A DNA stretch of 33,874 nucleotides from Sunxiuqinia dokdonensis (GTDB lineage: Bacteria > Bacteroidota > Bacteroidia > Bacteroidales > Prolixibacteraceae), in assembly GCF_001270965.1 (NCBI RefSeq), contig NZ_LGIA01000217.1, positions 1 to 33,874 on the forward strand. Direction: 5' to 3'. The position numbers and the translations under genes were made by a program. The number at the start of each line of letters is the position of its first letter. Positions within the stretch are counted from its first letter, which is position 1. The notes under the pieces are model-generated. The model saw only the letters and a list, made by a program, of their open reading frames with translations, ran no database searches and was not told where the DNA came from. Shown here one piece after another: positions 1 to 7,714 of the stretch.

Positions 1-338
1 GGGAAATGATCCTTGAAATGGTCATCCGAGGTCTTCAAACGCAAGGAAAAGTCGTTGGAATGGTCAGAAGAGGGCCTGGAACGATCAAAAAAGTGCTCCG
101 AATACCGAAAAAACAGCTTCAAACGCGCTACCGGGCAAAAAAGTCGCGTTTCAATGCCCCGGAAATGCGTTTCAACCGCTCCGCTGAGTGTTTCAACTGC
201 CCGGTTTTGTGTTTCAACTTGTCGGCTGAGCGTTTTAACTACTCGACCGAGGGTTTCAAGTACTCCGTTGAGGGTTTCAACTACTCGGGAGCGTGTTTCA
301 AGCACTCCGCAGCGTGTTTCAAGTGGTCGGCTGAGCAT
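1..338 (-). CDS. possible coiled-coil heptad-repeat protein, partial at left edge
   Basis: Read on the minus strand from an ATG at 338-336, the array stays open to the window edge (at least 112 codons). It gives heptads of the form [VA]VETL[SN][GR], with V/L/I at one position and mostly Leu three residues later, which is the a/d spacing of a coiled coil. After about residue 52 the heptad pattern fades into a polar stretch rich in Ser, Asp and His. The frame is also open upstream of the ATG, to a stop about 130 bases further, with no other canonical start. It would be divergent from the gene at 543. Competing plus-strand frames are equally open, so this may be non-coding repeat DNA. Low certainty. 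Confidence 0.25.
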   Translation of the reverse strand, partial: MLSRPLETRCGVLETRSRVVETLNGVLETLGRVVKTLSRQVETQNRAVETLSGAVETHFRGIETRLFCPVARLKLFFRYSEHFFDRSRPSSDHSNDFSLRLKTSDDHFKDHF

Positions 339-350
339 TTCAACAACAAT
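1..350. repeat. 21-bp tandem repeat array encoding heptads
   Basis: From about 171 to 338 the sequence repeats every 21 bp, each unit beginning with tttcaac or tttcaag; eight units can be lined up (starts near 171, 192, 213, 234, 255, 276, 297, 318). Weaker 21-bp periodicity runs back to the left window edge. Since 21 is divisible by three, each frame reads as a seven-residue repeat. The plus strand has two open frames (6-476, FNxSAEx type; 13-471, VSTxxxS type), and the minus strand reads as VETL-type heptads. I cannot tell which frame, if any, is translated. It is not a CRISPR array because there are no unique spacers between repeats. Confidence 0.85.
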
Positions 351-542
351 TTCTTGTTTTTGGTTAACAAAGACAACGTCTTCAAAGGGGCAAAGAAGCC
401 CTGGAAGTGTGGAGCCAGTCGATACAAGTCCGAAAATTGTGGTTCGAAAACCGCGACACTCGAATTGTTAGACTGATGGACATTAATTAGAAAAAACCCA
501 GGCCTCAAGGCCAACCAATTATAAACTTTAAAAATTAAAAAA

Positions 543-1247
543 ATGAGAAAAAAAATCGTAACCGTTAAATTTAACATCGCTCTTTCTGTACTGTACACCT
601 TTGCCATGGCCAAAGTCGGCTTTATGCTGCGCGATTTGGCCGAGTTTATTAAATACGGGGTTTCCGAGGAAAAGCTGAATGCCCTGAAAGTGATGCTCGC
701 CGGTTTCGCTGATATTCCGACCGATGAGGAACTGCTGGGAGACCAGATATCGGCCACCCAGAGGAAAGACGAGGCAGGGGTGCTGCTTCGCGATGCGGTG
801 TCGGAAGTGATGCAGCGCGTGGCCAATAGGTTTGGCAGCCAGTCGGGCAAGTACCGCAAGTTTGGCGTTTCGGGGCTCAGCGATCTCGACGGCGGCAAGC
901 TGAGTTTAACGGCACGGCGGGTGCTCCGCGTAGCCCAGTCGATGTTGTCCGAGCTGGAAAGCGAAGGATTGACACAGGAAGTACTGGATGAACTAAACAC
1001 ACGGCTCGAGATTTATGACCAGGCCCTGAGCATACAGGAAGATGCCATTGCCGACCGTGACATTGCCACTGAAAACCGCGTGGAAAAAGCCAACGAAATC
1101 TACACGCTGCTTGTGAAATACTGCAATACCGGCAAAAAAATATGGGAAGATACCAACGAAGCCAAATACAACGACTACGTTATTTACGACACGCCCACCG
1201 GCCAGCCCAACGATGATAAAGCAACGCTTGCCGAAGCCGAATTGTAA
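543..1247 (+). CDS. hypothetical helical protein, 234 aa
   Basis: I do not recognise this family. The start at 543 follows an A-rich leader (aaaaattaaaaaa). No signal peptide is convincing: residues 1-30 are only moderately hydrophobic and contain several charged residues. The rest reads as mostly helical, with a Leu/Glu-rich segment (about residues 120-190) that could form a helical hairpin or coiled coil, and an acidic C-terminus. There are no Cys pairs, nucleotide-binding loops or obvious catalytic motifs. It stands alone: the repeat array lies upstream and a strong hairpin terminator lies 75 bp downstream. The coding assignment is solid from length and absence of competing frames; function is unknown. 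Confidence 0.75.
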   Translation: MRKKIVTVKFNIALSVLYTFAMAKVGFMLRDLAEFIKYGVSEEKLNALKVMLAGFADIPTDEELLGDQISATQRKDEAGVLLRDAVSEVMQRVANRFGSQSGKYRKFGVSGLSDLDGGKLSLTARRVLRVAQSMLSELESEGLTQEVLDELNTRLEIYDQALSIQEDAIADRDIATENRVEKANEIYTLLVKYCNTGKKIWEDTNEAKYNDYVIYDTPTGQPNDDKATLAEAEL

Positions 1248-1321
1248 GCACGATTAGCGGCATTGATCGGATGACGCGGAGTCACCCGCTCAATAGCCAA
1301 ATGAATCCGTTTCAGCAGGAG

Positions 1322-1357
1322 TCAGGGTTTCACTGAGAAGTGAAGCCCTGAATGTTT
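1322..1357 (+). terminator. Rho-independent terminator of the 543-1247 gene
   Basis: A 13-bp stem (tcagggtttcact with agtgaagccctga, one G-U wobble) closes a GAGA tetraloop at 1335-1338 and is followed by atgtttt. It lies 75 bp after the stop at 1247. Confidence 0.75.
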
Positions 1358-1552
1358 TAAAAACCGGGCGCAAGCTGCCTGGAGAGTACCAAACCGTTGG
1401 AAATGATCATTCAATGATACGGACTTGGATGACCTATGCGGGGTGCCGGGTGGTTGAAAAGGGCAGGCCTTTTCTATTTTCAATCTTTTATCTTCGCAAT
1501 AATAATACATCTTCATGCAAAAATTATACTGGCATTGACGGTTTCTTTGCGC

Positions 1553-1560
1553 TATTTTTG
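1553..1560 (+). promoter_or_regulatory. candidate Bacteroidota -7 element
   Basis: TATTTTTG matches the -7 consensus TAnnTTTG and lies 26 bp before the ATG at 1587. No well-spaced -33 TTTG is seen; the nearest TTG is 15 bp upstream. It would drive the DUF6807-ThuA-oxidoreductase operon. Confidence 0.4.
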
Positions 1561-1586
1561 TTTGACTAAATCCAAATCTGACGGCT

Positions 1587-2834
1587 ATGCGTATAAAAAC
1601 TTCACTATTTCTTTGCTTTCTGATACTTTCTTCGGGTTTGCTTGCCCGGCAGGAACTCCGGTTCCAGGTTTTGGCGGGCGACTATGATCGGCTTGATTGT
1701 CCGGTGAGTGTGGATCTGTCATCAGCAGACCTGGAGCTGAACAACCATCAATTTCAGCTTTATCAGCTTGATGGAAAAAAGGAGATCCCCGTAGCCAGCC
1801 AGTTGGAATCGGGCAGGAGCCACCGCTTGTGGTTTATTCTGAACGGCGAATTGCGCAAGGGTGAAAGTCGCCGGTATGTGTACAAAGCATCCGAGCCAGT
1901 TGCTTCCGATTCAAAAATAGTTCTTGCGAAAACCCATGGCGGTGTAAAGTTGGTGTTGAACGAACAGCCAATCCTGCATTACCAGTCGGAGGAAGTTTAT
2001 CCGCCCGAAGGCGTTGATCCGCTTTTTAAGCGTTCCGGATTCATTCATCCGCTGTGGTCGCCGGGCGGCGAGGAGTTGACCCGCATCCAGGCACCCGACC
2101 ACTATCATCATTACGGTATTTGGGGGCCGTGGACCAAAACCCATATTAAGGGGCGCGAAGTCGATTTCTGGAATTTGCTGAAAGGGCAGGGGACGGTCCG
2201 TTTTGCTAACTTTTTGTCCGAGGTGGAAGGGCCTGTTTATAGTGGATTTAGCGCATTGCAGGAGCACATCGACTTTGGCGCTGTAGGCGCCGACCAGGTG
2301 GCATTGACAGAAGTTCTGGACGTTTGTGCCTGGAACATTCAACGGGAGGGAAAGGCTTGGCTGGTAGACTATTCAAGTAGCTTGAACAGTCTGCTGGATT
2401 CGGGTATTTTGCTTGACGCGTACCGCTATGGCGGCGGAATTGGTTTTCGGGCGACCGAGAAATGGACCAAAGATAACAGCTCGGTGCTCACCTCCGAAGG
2501 AAAAGACCGACTGGCAGCTGATGGAACCAAAGCCCGATGGTGCATTGTTGAGGGCGAATCGGCTCCCGGGCGCAGCGGCATCTTGTTTATGAGCCATCCT
2601 ACAAACCGGGAATATCCCGAGCCGATGCGGGTTTGGCCGGTGGATGCAAACGGTGGAAGAGGGGACATGTATTTTCAGTTTTGCCCCATCCGGCATAACG
2701 ACTGGGTGATTGAACACGGCAAAAACTATTCGCAAAAGTACCGGATGCTGGTGTTCGACGGGCAACTCACCGAAGCAGAAGCCGAACAATATTGGCAGGC
2801 ATTTGCTTTTCCTCCGCAAGTGAGCTTTGAGTAG
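1587..2834 (+). CDS. secreted DUF6807 (PmoA-like) family protein
   Basis: This 415-residue protein starts with a signal peptide (hydrophobic residues 5-19, likely cleavage near residue 21) and no lipobox, so it should reach the periplasm. It resembles the DUF6807 family, also called PmoA-like in annotation although not related to methane monooxygenase in function. The recognisable block is GFIHPLWSPGGEELT (151-165) followed by the His-rich DHYHHYGIWGPW (171-182), which may form a metal or substrate site. Genes of this family often sit beside Gfo/Idh/MocA and ThuA genes in carbohydrate loci, and here it is first in such an operon, 49 bp before the ThuA gene. The exact reaction is not known to me. 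Family assignment is confident. Confidence 0.85.
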   Translation: MRIKTSLFLCFLILSSGLLARQELRFQVLAGDYDRLDCPVSVDLSSADLELNNHQFQLYQLDGKKEIPVASQLESGRSHRLWFILNGELRKGESRRYVYKASEPVASDSKIVLAKTHGGVKLVLNEQPILHYQSEEVYPPEGVDPLFKRSGFIHPLWSPGGEELTRIQAPDHYHHYGIWGPWTKTHIKGREVDFWNLLKGQGTVRFANFLSEVEGPVYSGFSALQEHIDFGAVGADQVALTEVLDVCAWNIQREGKAWLVDYSSSLNSLLDSGILLDAYRYGGGIGFRATEKWTKDNSSVLTSEGKDRLAADGTKARWCIVEGESAPGRSGILFMSHPTNREYPEPMRVWPVDANGGRGDMYFQFCPIRHNDWVIEHGKNYSQKYRMLVFDGQLTEAEAEQYWQAFAFPPQVSFE

Positions 2835-2883
2835 CGGGCCCGAAGCGGTATCAATTTTATTGTGTCATTAAACAGATCAAATC

Positions 2884-3801
2884 ATGTATAAACAAGTTTT
2901 GCTTGGCATTTTAATCGTCTTTTCAGTTTTGGAAGCAAAGGCCCAGCTCAAGCCCTTTGCGTGTGACGACGCCTGGGTTAAGAAAGTAGAACAAATCGCC
3001 CCGGAAGAAGCAGAAGTTCAGCCTTCGAAACCACGGAAAGTGCTTGTCTTTAGCTTGTTTACAGGTTTTGATCACTGGGTCATTCCGCATACCAATGCCG
3101 TGATGAAGGTTTTGGGCGAAAAGACGGGCGCCTTTGACGTTGAGGTAAGCACAGATATTTTCAAGTTTGAAAAGAAAAATCTGGCTGAGTATGATGCGGT
3201 GGTTTTGAATAACAACTGTTCCGTGGGGCCCCGAAGAGACTTGTTTCAGGATGTTTTAGACAAGGACGAAAGCCTGACTGCGGAGCAAAGAACGAAGAAA
3301 GCGGCCGAGCTTGAGGCGAACCTGATTCGGTACGTCAAAAAAGGAGGAGGCCTCATGGTGGTGCACGGCGCCATTGTGATGCAGAACAACTCGATGCCCT
3401 TTAGTGAAATGGTTGGCGGAAGCTTCGATTACCACCCGCCACAGCAGGAAATCACGCTTGAACTGGCCGAGCCCAACCATCCGCTGCTGAAAGCATTTAA
3501 CGGCGAGGCTTTCGTTCATATTGATGAACCTTACTTGTTCAATAAAGCCTACGCACAAAAGGATTTTCGCCCCTTGCTGTATATGGACACGTCGAAGCTC
3601 ACGAATAAGAAAAAGCCGATTGACGAACCGATCAAATATGTGTCGTGGATCAAAAAGCACGGCAAAGGTCGGGTGTTTTACGTCTCTCCGTCGCACAACG
3701 CCCAAAGTTACGAAGACAGCCGGCTCCTGAAGTTTTACCTCGACGGCGCACAATATGTATTGGGTGATTTGAAGTGCGATGATTCACCCAGCAAGCTTTA
3801 A
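2884..3801 (+). CDS. secreted ThuA-like domain protein
   Basis: A 305-residue protein with an N-terminal signal peptide (residues 1-20, AKA-Q cleavage). The body matches the ThuA-like family (trehalose-utilisation type), which has a class I glutamine-amidotransferase-like flavodoxin fold. Visible marks are the strand VLVFSLFTGFDHW (about 54-66), GGGLMVVHGAI in the middle, GGSFDYHPP, and the C-terminal KHGKGRVFYVSPSHN. ThuA was linked in rhizobia to oxidation of trehalose and related disaccharides at the 3-position, but catalytic activity of most relatives is unproven. It sits 49 bp after DUF6807 and 32 bp before an exported Gfo/Idh/MocA oxidoreductase, suggesting one transcript and shared chemistry on a sugar in the periplasm. 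Confidence 0.88.
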   Translation: MYKQVLLGILIVFSVLEAKAQLKPFACDDAWVKKVEQIAPEEAEVQPSKPRKVLVFSLFTGFDHWVIPHTNAVMKVLGEKTGAFDVEVSTDIFKFEKKNLAEYDAVVLNNNCSVGPRRDLFQDVLDKDESLTAEQRTKKAAELEANLIRYVKKGGGLMVVHGAIVMQNNSMPFSEMVGGSFDYHPPQQEITLELAEPNHPLLKAFNGEAFVHIDEPYLFNKAYAQKDFRPLLYMDTSKLTNKKKPIDEPIKYVSWIKKHGKGRVFYVSPSHNAQSYEDSRLLKFYLDGAQYVLGDLKCDDSPSKL

Positions 3802-3833
3802 GATAAATAATTAACCGATAAAACGATAGACTT

Positions 3834-5207
3834 ATGAAACGACGTCATTTTTTGAGAAATACCGTTGCCGGAGCAGCCGGAACGATTGTTCTTCCAACGA
3901 TTGTTCCCTCCTCGGTTTTTGGAAAGAATGCCCCCAGTAACAAAATCAACATTGCCCAGATCGGTTGTGGCCGGATAGCGCGTGGTCACGATTTGGCAGA
4001 GACAATGGAATACGATGTGGCCCGGGTGATTGCCGTATGCGATGTGGACAGAAACCGCATGGCCGATGGTAAAAAGCTGGTGGAGGATTTTTACAGCAAG
4101 AAATTGGGTGAAAAGTACATGGATGTAAAAATGTATGAAGACTACCGCGAAATGTTGCTGAATAAGGATATTGATGCGGTGATGATCAGCACGCCTGACC
4201 ACTGGCATTCGCAGCCTGCCATTGAAGCTGCGCTGGCCGGTAAGGATATTTACTTGCAGAAACCCACTTCGCTTACCGTTGAGGAAGGTCGCCAGTTGAG
4301 TGACATTGTTCACCGGCAGGGAGTGATTTTGCAGGTAGGTACCCAGCAACGCTCTTCGCCGCAATTTCGGATTGCTGCCGAGTTGGTTCGCAACGGGCGG
4401 ATTGGTAAGCTCCACACCGTAAAAGTTGGATTGCCGGGCGATCCGTCGGGCCCTGAAGCACCGGAGATGCCAATTCCCGATGGTTTGAATTACGATATGT
4501 GGCTCGGTTCAACGCCTGAAGTTCCATACACCGAAATCGGTGTTCATCCGCAGCAAGGTTACGGTCGTCCGGGATGGCTGCGTCGCGAACAGTTTGGCGC
4601 TGGCATGATCACTGGCTGGGGACAACACCATTTTGATTCGGCAGCCTGGGGAATGGACACCGAATACACGGGCCCCATTTCCGTGGAAGCAGTGGCGCAA
4701 TTTCCAAAGTTTGGTTTTTGGGATGTGCATGGCGATTTTATGGTGAAGGCGGAATACGAAAACGGCATCACCATGTACACCTCCGGAGGTTTTCCCAACG
4801 GCATCCGCTATGAAGGCACCGACGGCTGGATTTTTGTTTCGCGGGGCAGCTATGTGGCATCAGCCAGCGACCCGGTCGATAAAGAGAAGAGCTCCAAAGC
4901 GCTGGATGCCAGTGATCCGGAAATTCTGAACTCGAAGATTGGGGAGAATGAAACCCATTTGTATGTGAGCGATAACCAGCATGGTAACTGGCTGGATTGC
5001 ATCCAAAGCCGGAAAGAACCGATTTCGCCTGTTGAAATTGGACACCGTGCCTGTACCGTTTGTTTGGTCAGCCATATCGCCATGAAACTTTCGCGAAAAC
5101 TGGAATGGGATCCGACTGCAGAGCGTTTCAAGAATGACGATGAGGCCAATTCGTACCTCAGCCGTCCGCAACGTTTTCCGTATGGGACGAACTATGTGTT
5201 GAAATAG
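3834..5207 (+). CDS. Tat-exported Gfo/Idh/MocA family oxidoreductase
   Basis: A 457-residue NAD(P)-dependent sugar-type dehydrogenase. The N-terminus MKRRHFLRN carries the twin-arginine motif RRxFLR and is followed by a hydrophobic stretch, so the protein is probably folded with its cofactor and exported by Tat. The Rossmann loop is GCGRIA (44-49), the PDHWH segment is at 121-125, the usual EKP motif is QKP (142-144), and the C-terminal catalytic-type motif GWGQHHFD lies at 261-268. Exported members with tightly bound cofactor are known in this superfamily, as in glucose-fructose oxidoreductase. It is third in the operon after DUF6807 and ThuA. The substrate is unknown; a glycoside or pyranose is the likeliest by context. 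Confidence 0.9.
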   Translation: MKRRHFLRNTVAGAAGTIVLPTIVPSSVFGKNAPSNKINIAQIGCGRIARGHDLAETMEYDVARVIAVCDVDRNRMADGKKLVEDFYSKKLGEKYMDVKMYEDYREMLLNKDIDAVMISTPDHWHSQPAIEAALAGKDIYLQKPTSLTVEEGRQLSDIVHRQGVILQVGTQQRSSPQFRIAAELVRNGRIGKLHTVKVGLPGDPSGPEAPEMPIPDGLNYDMWLGSTPEVPYTEIGVHPQQGYGRPGWLRREQFGAGMITGWGQHHFDSAAWGMDTEYTGPISVEAVAQFPKFGFWDVHGDFMVKAEYENGITMYTSGGFPNGIRYEGTDGWIFVSRGSYVASASDPVDKEKSSKALDASDPEILNSKIGENETHLYVSDNQHGNWLDCIQSRKEPISPVEIGHRACTVCLVSHIAMKLSRKLEWDPTAERFKNDDEANSYLSRPQRFPYGTNYVLK

Positions 5208-5415
5208 ATTGAAGGATTGATCTGTCAGCGTGTGCAGTACCTAACAGCGTTTGTTGGGGATTGTGTGAGGGTGTGAATGGGTGAAATTTCCTTTTAAGGA
5301 TAGGTAATTTTAATAGAAAAAAATAGGAATCACTACACAAAGTTGCATTGGGACTTGAGAAAAAGCTATTTCAGAATTTAGATGTCGTCTTTGCCTCCGA
5401 AGTGTCGGGAGCAAG

Positions 5416-5488
5416 GAAGCAATCGATTTGCTTAAGTCCAATAGATTGCTTCGTCCGTTTTGGCTACACGCCAACTCCTCGCAATGAC
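5416..5488. repeat. dispersed intergenic repeat (agattgcttcgt...cctcgcaatgacg)
   Basis: The block agattgcttcgt...ctcctcgcaatgacg (5443-5488) resembles a short interspersed repeat known from many bacterial genomes (complement gtcattgcgagg...gaagcaatct). A partial second arm, gaagcaatcgatttgctt, lies just upstream. It is non-coding; a frame through it would extend the DUF2264 gene falsely. Confidence 0.55.
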
Positions 5489-5506
5489 GAAACCTTTCTC
5501 TATTTT

Positions 5507-5530
5507 CTCTGTGTCTCTGCGTCTTTGCAG
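5507..5530. repeat. octanucleotide array, three units
   Basis: Three consecutive octamers, ctctgtgt, ctctgcgt and ctttgcag, end 7 bp before the DUF2264 start codon. Related ctctgtgt sequence recurs near 10446. Confidence 0.6.
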
Positions 5531-5537
5531 TAAAAAA

Positions 5538-7598
5538 ATGAAAATGAAAAAAGCATTTGAAGTAAAAAATCCCGACTTTGAGCTGAGCCCCTATACCGGG
5601 ATGACTAAAAAACACTACATCGAATTGGCCAAATATCTATTGGAGCGGGCCTTCAAGCATGTCGATTCGATTGATACGCCTCTGAATTTTCCAATCGTTC
5701 CGGGAAAAACCTACCCGCAGCCCAATGCGCCCGACTGGCGTTACCGCTCAGCTGAGTTTGAGGCTTTGGAACGGACTTTTACGCTGGCGGCTCCGCTGAT
5801 TCATGTCGATCCGGAAACCACGATCAAGGGCATCAACTTGCGCGACTACTATAGTTTGCAGCTTTACAATGCCTTTACGCCGGGCCACGCCAATTCGCTG
5901 CCCCTGCCCGAAGACTTGCCCGACTCGAACTACCAGTTTACCTGTGAGTTTGGCGGCTTGTTTAAAACGCTGCTGTTGATGCCGGATACCATCTGGACCA
6001 ATTTCACCGAAAAGCAAAAAGAGGAGATGGTGGTCACCATTTCGAAGTGGGCGCATCACCGGACCACGCAAAACAACTGGCGGATTTTCAATATTGTCAC
6101 CCTTTCATTTCTGAAAAAATACGGTTATGAAATTGATGATGAGCTGTTGAAAAGCCACTTGCTGTGGGTGGCATCTTACCACTCGGGCGATGGCTGGTAC
6201 CTGGAGCAAACTTACAATTACTACTCCATCAGCCTGTTTATTGTTTACACCACCATCTGGAACCGGACCTTTGGCGACGAATATTATCCTGGGATTGCTG
6301 AAATTATCGAGAAATCGGCGCAAAAGCTGATGGAGTCGCTCACCAGCTTTTTTGGGCGCGATGGCTACATCAACATGTGGTCGCGGAGCATTTGCTACCG
6401 GACCTGGGTTTCGGGCGCTTTCCCGGTAGCTTTTATGTTGAAGGATAAAACATCGTTGGATGGCGGATGGGCCCGCCGGCTTTGCTCCGGTTCCTTGTTG
6501 CAGTTCGTAACCCGCGAGGAGTTTTTCTGCAATGAGATTCCGAGCCTTGGCTTCTACGGACAGAAAGAATACATGGTGCAAAACTACAGTTGTGCCGGCA
6601 GTCCATTTCTGATGTTTCTACCGTTTATCTGTCTGGCTTTGCCCGACGATTCTCCCTTCTGGACCGCCAAAGAAAATGAGGGCATGTGGGAAACTTTGGG
6701 CGATCAATCGAAGCGGACCATCCTCGAAAGCCCGGGGCTTGTGTTGGTCAATCATGGAAAGACGGGCACCTCGGAGATCGTTCCCGGTAAGGTTTATTAC
6801 GACGACCCCAACTATTCGAAGTTGGTTTATAATACTCATTTCCCGTGGGAAGACCACAATCCGCAGGGCGGAACTTCGATGGAATACAGCTATCGCAGCC
6901 AGGACCCGCGAGATGTGCGTGGCGATGATGTCAACTTCTATTTGACCGGACTGGCCGTAGCCAATGATTCGGAAAAGAATCGCGCATACACCATTTCGCA
7001 AAGCATGCTGTTCAACGGCGTCCGGAATGGCGTTTTATACCGGCAGGCCATTATGCGTAAACCTCCAAACAATGGGGTCGGTTATATCATCGATTTGGCT
7101 GAAATTACCATTCCTGGCGGTGTGATCCGCGTGGATCGCTCGCGGTTGGCTTTCGAATATGAGCTGACACTTGGCCATTTTGGCTTGCCGCATCTGAATG
7201 GCGAAAAGGCGGTGGTGAAGCAGTTTGAGGCTGAAGGGAAAAAGGTGATTACTGCTGCTATCCCCGGCCGGCAGGTGGCGCTAATCACTTACAGTGGCTG
7301 GGACAAGCTGGAAAGCCTGGTTCACCAAAACCGGAATGCGGAGGCTGATGAAAGCACCGTTATCTACGCTTACAAAAAGCGCATGGCCAAAAATCCGCCG
7401 ATGGAGTTGATGATTTCTGTGATGCTCCACAAAAGGGATGACAGCGCGTGGACCGAAGCAGAATTGTCGCCCATCAAGGAGATTCAAATCAAGGAGATCA
7501 TGAAGGGGCTTTCTCCCTTGGGAGCGATGATTACCCTGCAAAACGGAGAACAGTACGAAATCGATTTTAAAGATATTGACGGACATCGCACCTGTTAA
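5538..7598 (+). CDS. DUF2264 domain protein (GH154-like)
   Basis: A 686-residue protein matching DUF2264, an (alpha/alpha)-barrel-type family. To my knowledge some members are classed as GH154, with exo-beta-glucuronidase activity reported in Bacteroides. Support comes from the N-terminal helical region rich in aromatic residues (NNWRIFNIV, GDGWYLEQTYNYYS) and the C-terminal beta-type half. I place the start at the ATG at 5538 (MKMKKAFEV), not the in-frame ATG at 5460, because the added 26 codons lie in intergenic repeat sequence. With this start there is no signal peptide, so the protein is probably cytoplasmic, unlike the exported proteins around it. It likely acts on an imported uronic-acid or related oligosaccharide. 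Activity is inference. Confidence 0.85.
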   Translation: MKMKKAFEVKNPDFELSPYTGMTKKHYIELAKYLLERAFKHVDSIDTPLNFPIVPGKTYPQPNAPDWRYRSAEFEALERTFTLAAPLIHVDPETTIKGINLRDYYSLQLYNAFTPGHANSLPLPEDLPDSNYQFTCEFGGLFKTLLLMPDTIWTNFTEKQKEEMVVTISKWAHHRTTQNNWRIFNIVTLSFLKKYGYEIDDELLKSHLLWVASYHSGDGWYLEQTYNYYSISLFIVYTTIWNRTFGDEYYPGIAEIIEKSAQKLMESLTSFFGRDGYINMWSRSICYRTWVSGAFPVAFMLKDKTSLDGGWARRLCSGSLLQFVTREEFFCNEIPSLGFYGQKEYMVQNYSCAGSPFLMFLPFICLALPDDSPFWTAKENEGMWETLGDQSKRTILESPGLVLVNHGKTGTSEIVPGKVYYDDPNYSKLVYNTHFPWEDHNPQGGTSMEYSYRSQDPRDVRGDDVNFYLTGLAVANDSEKNRAYTISQSMLFNGVRNGVLYRQAIMRKPPNNGVGYIIDLAEITIPGGVIRVDRSRLAFEYELTLGHFGLPHLNGEKAVVKQFEAEGKKVITAAIPGRQVALITYSGWDKLESLVHQNRNAEADESTVIYAYKKRMAKNPPMELMISVMLHKRDDSAWTEAELSPIKEIQIKEIMKGLSPLGAMITLQNGEQYEIDFKDIDGHRTC

Positions 7599-7656
7599 GT
7601 ATAATGGAGTAATGAATTTATCGGATCTTTCTGATATGAAATGTTTCAAAAAATCG

Positions 7657-7664
7657 TATTTTTG
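7657..7664 (+). promoter_or_regulatory. candidate Bacteroidota -7 element
   Basis: TATTTTTG matches TAnnTTTG, 50 bp before the ATG at 7715. No good -33 TTTG is visible at the usual spacing. The predicted transcript start would fall within the palindrome at 7669-7682. Confidence 0.4.
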
Positions 7665-7668
7665 TTAT

Positions 7669-7682
7669 CGTTAGCGTTAACG
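7669..7682. promoter_or_regulatory. palindromic operator candidate, LacI-like
   Basis: cgttagcgttaacg has 5-bp inverted arms CGTTA/TAACG around GCGT. This resembles operators bound by LacI-family regulators (paired TTA/TAA half sites around a central CG). It starts 5 bp after the -7 element, where a bound repressor would block initiation. No LacI gene is in the window. Confidence 0.4.
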
Positions 7683-7714
7683 GAAATCAATTAAATTTTA
7701 AATAAACCATACAG

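Larger units (their letters stand above)
1248..1586. other. intergenic region, 339 bp
   Basis: Apart from the terminator (1322-1357) and the promoter-like element near 1553, I see no gene here. The short open frames on either strand overlap the terminator or run out of frame into the next gene and have no recognisable content. A small TGAC...GTCA inverted repeat lies near 1270-1283. Confidence 0.5.
5208..5537. other. intergenic region with dispersed repeats
   Basis: The first 200 bp hold no gene, terminator or clear promoter that I can support. The right part (5416-5530) is repeat sequence: an element ending tcctcgcaatgacg and a run of ctctgtgt-like octamers, described separately. No TAnnTTTG element was found ahead of the DUF2264 gene. 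Confidence 0.5.

Noticed and set aside
171-350. CRISPR-like regular repeats
   Set aside because: Units are contiguous 21-mers with no unique spacers and no cas genes nearby.
281-1000. 239-residue minus-strand open frame
   Set aside because: It covers the repeat array and runs antisense to the 543-1247 gene with low-complexity, Ser-rich sequence; it is best explained as a shadow frame.
5460-5537. 26-codon N-terminal extension of the DUF2264 gene
   Set aside because: It translates the cctcgcaatgacg element and the octamer array, which are intergenic repeats, and adds no convincing signal peptide.
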